Shown piece after piece: positions 63,267 through 64,000 of a stretch of 64,000 bases of DNA. This DNA comes from Pseudomonas sp. FeN3W (lineage in GTDB: Bacteria; Pseudomonadota; Gammaproteobacteria; Pseudomonadales; Pseudomonadaceae), in assembly GCA_030263805.2 (NCBI GenBank), contig CP136010.1, positions 682,001-746,000 of the forward strand, in the 5' to 3' direction. The position numbers were made by a program, and so were the translations under genes. The notes beneath the pieces are model-generated. The model was not told the DNA's origin. It saw nothing but the letters and a program-made list of their open reading frames with translations, and did not search any database. Positions within the stretch are counted from its first letter, which is position 1. Each line of letters starts with the position of its first letter.

Positions 63267-64000
63267 TCAGGCCTTCATTTCCCAACCAGTGATTTCCGCC
63301 AGCGCCTTGCCGATATCGGCAAGCGAGCGGACGGTCTTCACACCGGCGTCCTGCAGGGCTGCGAATTTCTCTTCCGCCGTTCCCTTGCCGCCAGAAATGA
63401 TCGCACCGGCGTGCCCCATTCGCTTGCCAGCCGGAGCCGTGACACCCGCGATATAGGAAACGACCGGCTTGGTCACATTGGCCTTGATGAAGGCGGCAGC
63501 CTCCTCTTCAGCCGATCCGCCGATCTCGCCGATCATCACGATCGCTTCGGTCTGCGGATCGTCCTGGAACAGCTTGAGGATATCGATGAAGGTCGACCCC
63601 GGAATCGGGTCACCACCGATGCCGACGCAGGTCGACTGGCCGAAACCGGCGTCGGTGGTCTGCTTCACGGCCTCGTAGGTCAGGGTGCCGGAGCGCGAAA
63701 CGATACCGACCTTGCCCGGCTGGTGGATGTGCCCGGGCTGGATGCCGATCTTGCATTCGCCGGGAGTGATCACGCCCGGGCAGTTTGGCCCGATCAGGCG
63801 CACGCCCAGTTCGTCGCACTTGATCTTCACTTCCAGCATGTCCAGCGTCGGGATGCCTTCGGTGATGCAGACGATGAGCTTGATTCCACCGAAAGCTGCT
63901 TCGAGGATGGAGTCCTTGCAGAACGGCGCTGGCACGTAGATCACCGAGGCATCGGCACCGGTAGTCTCGACGGCCTCCCGAACGGTGTTGAACACCGGCA
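63267..64000 (-). CDS. sucD: Succinyl-CoA synthetase alpha subunit (5' part outside window)
   Basis: About 244 residues of the usual 290. The phosphorylated His is in GHAGAIISGGKGTA near the C-terminus. GPNCPGVITPGECKIGI and VSRSGTLTYE are conserved CoA-binding and core motifs. It forms succinyl-CoA synthetase of the TCA cycle with SucC. The start codon lies beyond position 64000. Confidence 0.97.
   Translation of the reverse strand, partial: PVFNTVREAVETTGADASVIYVPAPFCKDSILEAAFGGIKLIVCITEGIPTLDMLEVKIKCDELGVRLIGPNCPGVITPGECKIGIQPGHIHQPGKVGIVSRSGTLTYEAVKQTTDAGFGQSTCVGIGGDPIPGSTFIDILKLFQDDPQTEAIVMIGEIGGSAEEEAAAFIKANVTKPVVSYIAGVTAPAGKRMGHAGAIISGGKGTAEEKFAALQDAGVKTVRSLADIGKALAEITGWEMKA

Overview
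The window looks like chromosomal DNA of a Pseudomonas of the stutzeri group (Stutzerimonas). It is GC-rich and carries fabA-fabB, gpsA, htpG, selD-mnmH, sucD and a moxR/DUF58/tgpA operon. It also holds a CrcZ/CrcY-type Hfq-sequestering RNA behind a sigma-54 promoter, a regulator known only from pseudomonads and their close relatives. The assignment rests on sequence recognition, not on a database search. No rRNA, tRNA, CRISPR or prophage genes were seen.

Layout. 1-1208: start of an AzlC-type branched-chain amino acid exporter and its AraC-type regulator. 1402-8918: a divergent PBP1-like peptidoglycan synthase, a membrane-anchored EEP-fold hydrolase, an alpha-glucan phosphorylase and a small DUF2892-like protein. 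8945-15538: a LysR regulator divergent from mmsA, enoyl-CoA hydratase, mmsB, 3-hydroxyisobutyryl-CoA hydrolase and acyl-CoA dehydrogenase; these five enzymes cover isobutyryl-CoA to propionyl-CoA (valine catabolism). 15551-16200: an array of long palindromic repeats. 16240-16768: the CrcY-like RNA on the minus strand with its sigma-54 promoter and inverted GTTAC/GTAAC activator sites. 16935-17153: a small membrane protein.

17472-24738 (minus): a beta-oxidation operon (SDR, thiolase, acyl-CoA dehydrogenase, acyl-CoA ligase, AMACR-like family III CoA enzyme) behind an AraC-type regulator; the set suits 2-methyl-branched acyl-CoAs. 24813-41072: mainly housekeeping and conserved genes (YqaA, thioesterases, tgpA/DUF58/moxR, mnmH/selD, a patatin-like protein, an AI-2E family permease, alpha/beta hydrolases, sixA, gpsA). 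41503-43293: fabA-fabB with a strong terminator. 43339-49499: an AraC-type regulator divergent from a second beta-oxidation operon with an LCAD-like dehydrogenase. 49496-52539: sstT and a chemoreceptor with a sigma-28 promoter. 52641-53948: an intact ISL3-family insertion sequence with exact 8-bp target duplications. 54067-64000: DUF3859 protein, amidohydrolase, OsmC, htpG with a sigma-32 promoter, two overlapping thioesterases, DUF599 protein, brnQ and the 3' part of sucD.

The main regulatory theme is carbon catabolite repression. A CrcY-like RNA with many AAnAAnAA (CA) motifs lies between two catabolic operons. The same motif sits in the leaders of at least nine genes here, nearly all in fatty-acid or branched-chain catabolism. 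The window therefore appears to hold both an Hfq/Crc decoy RNA and a set of its likely downstream targets.
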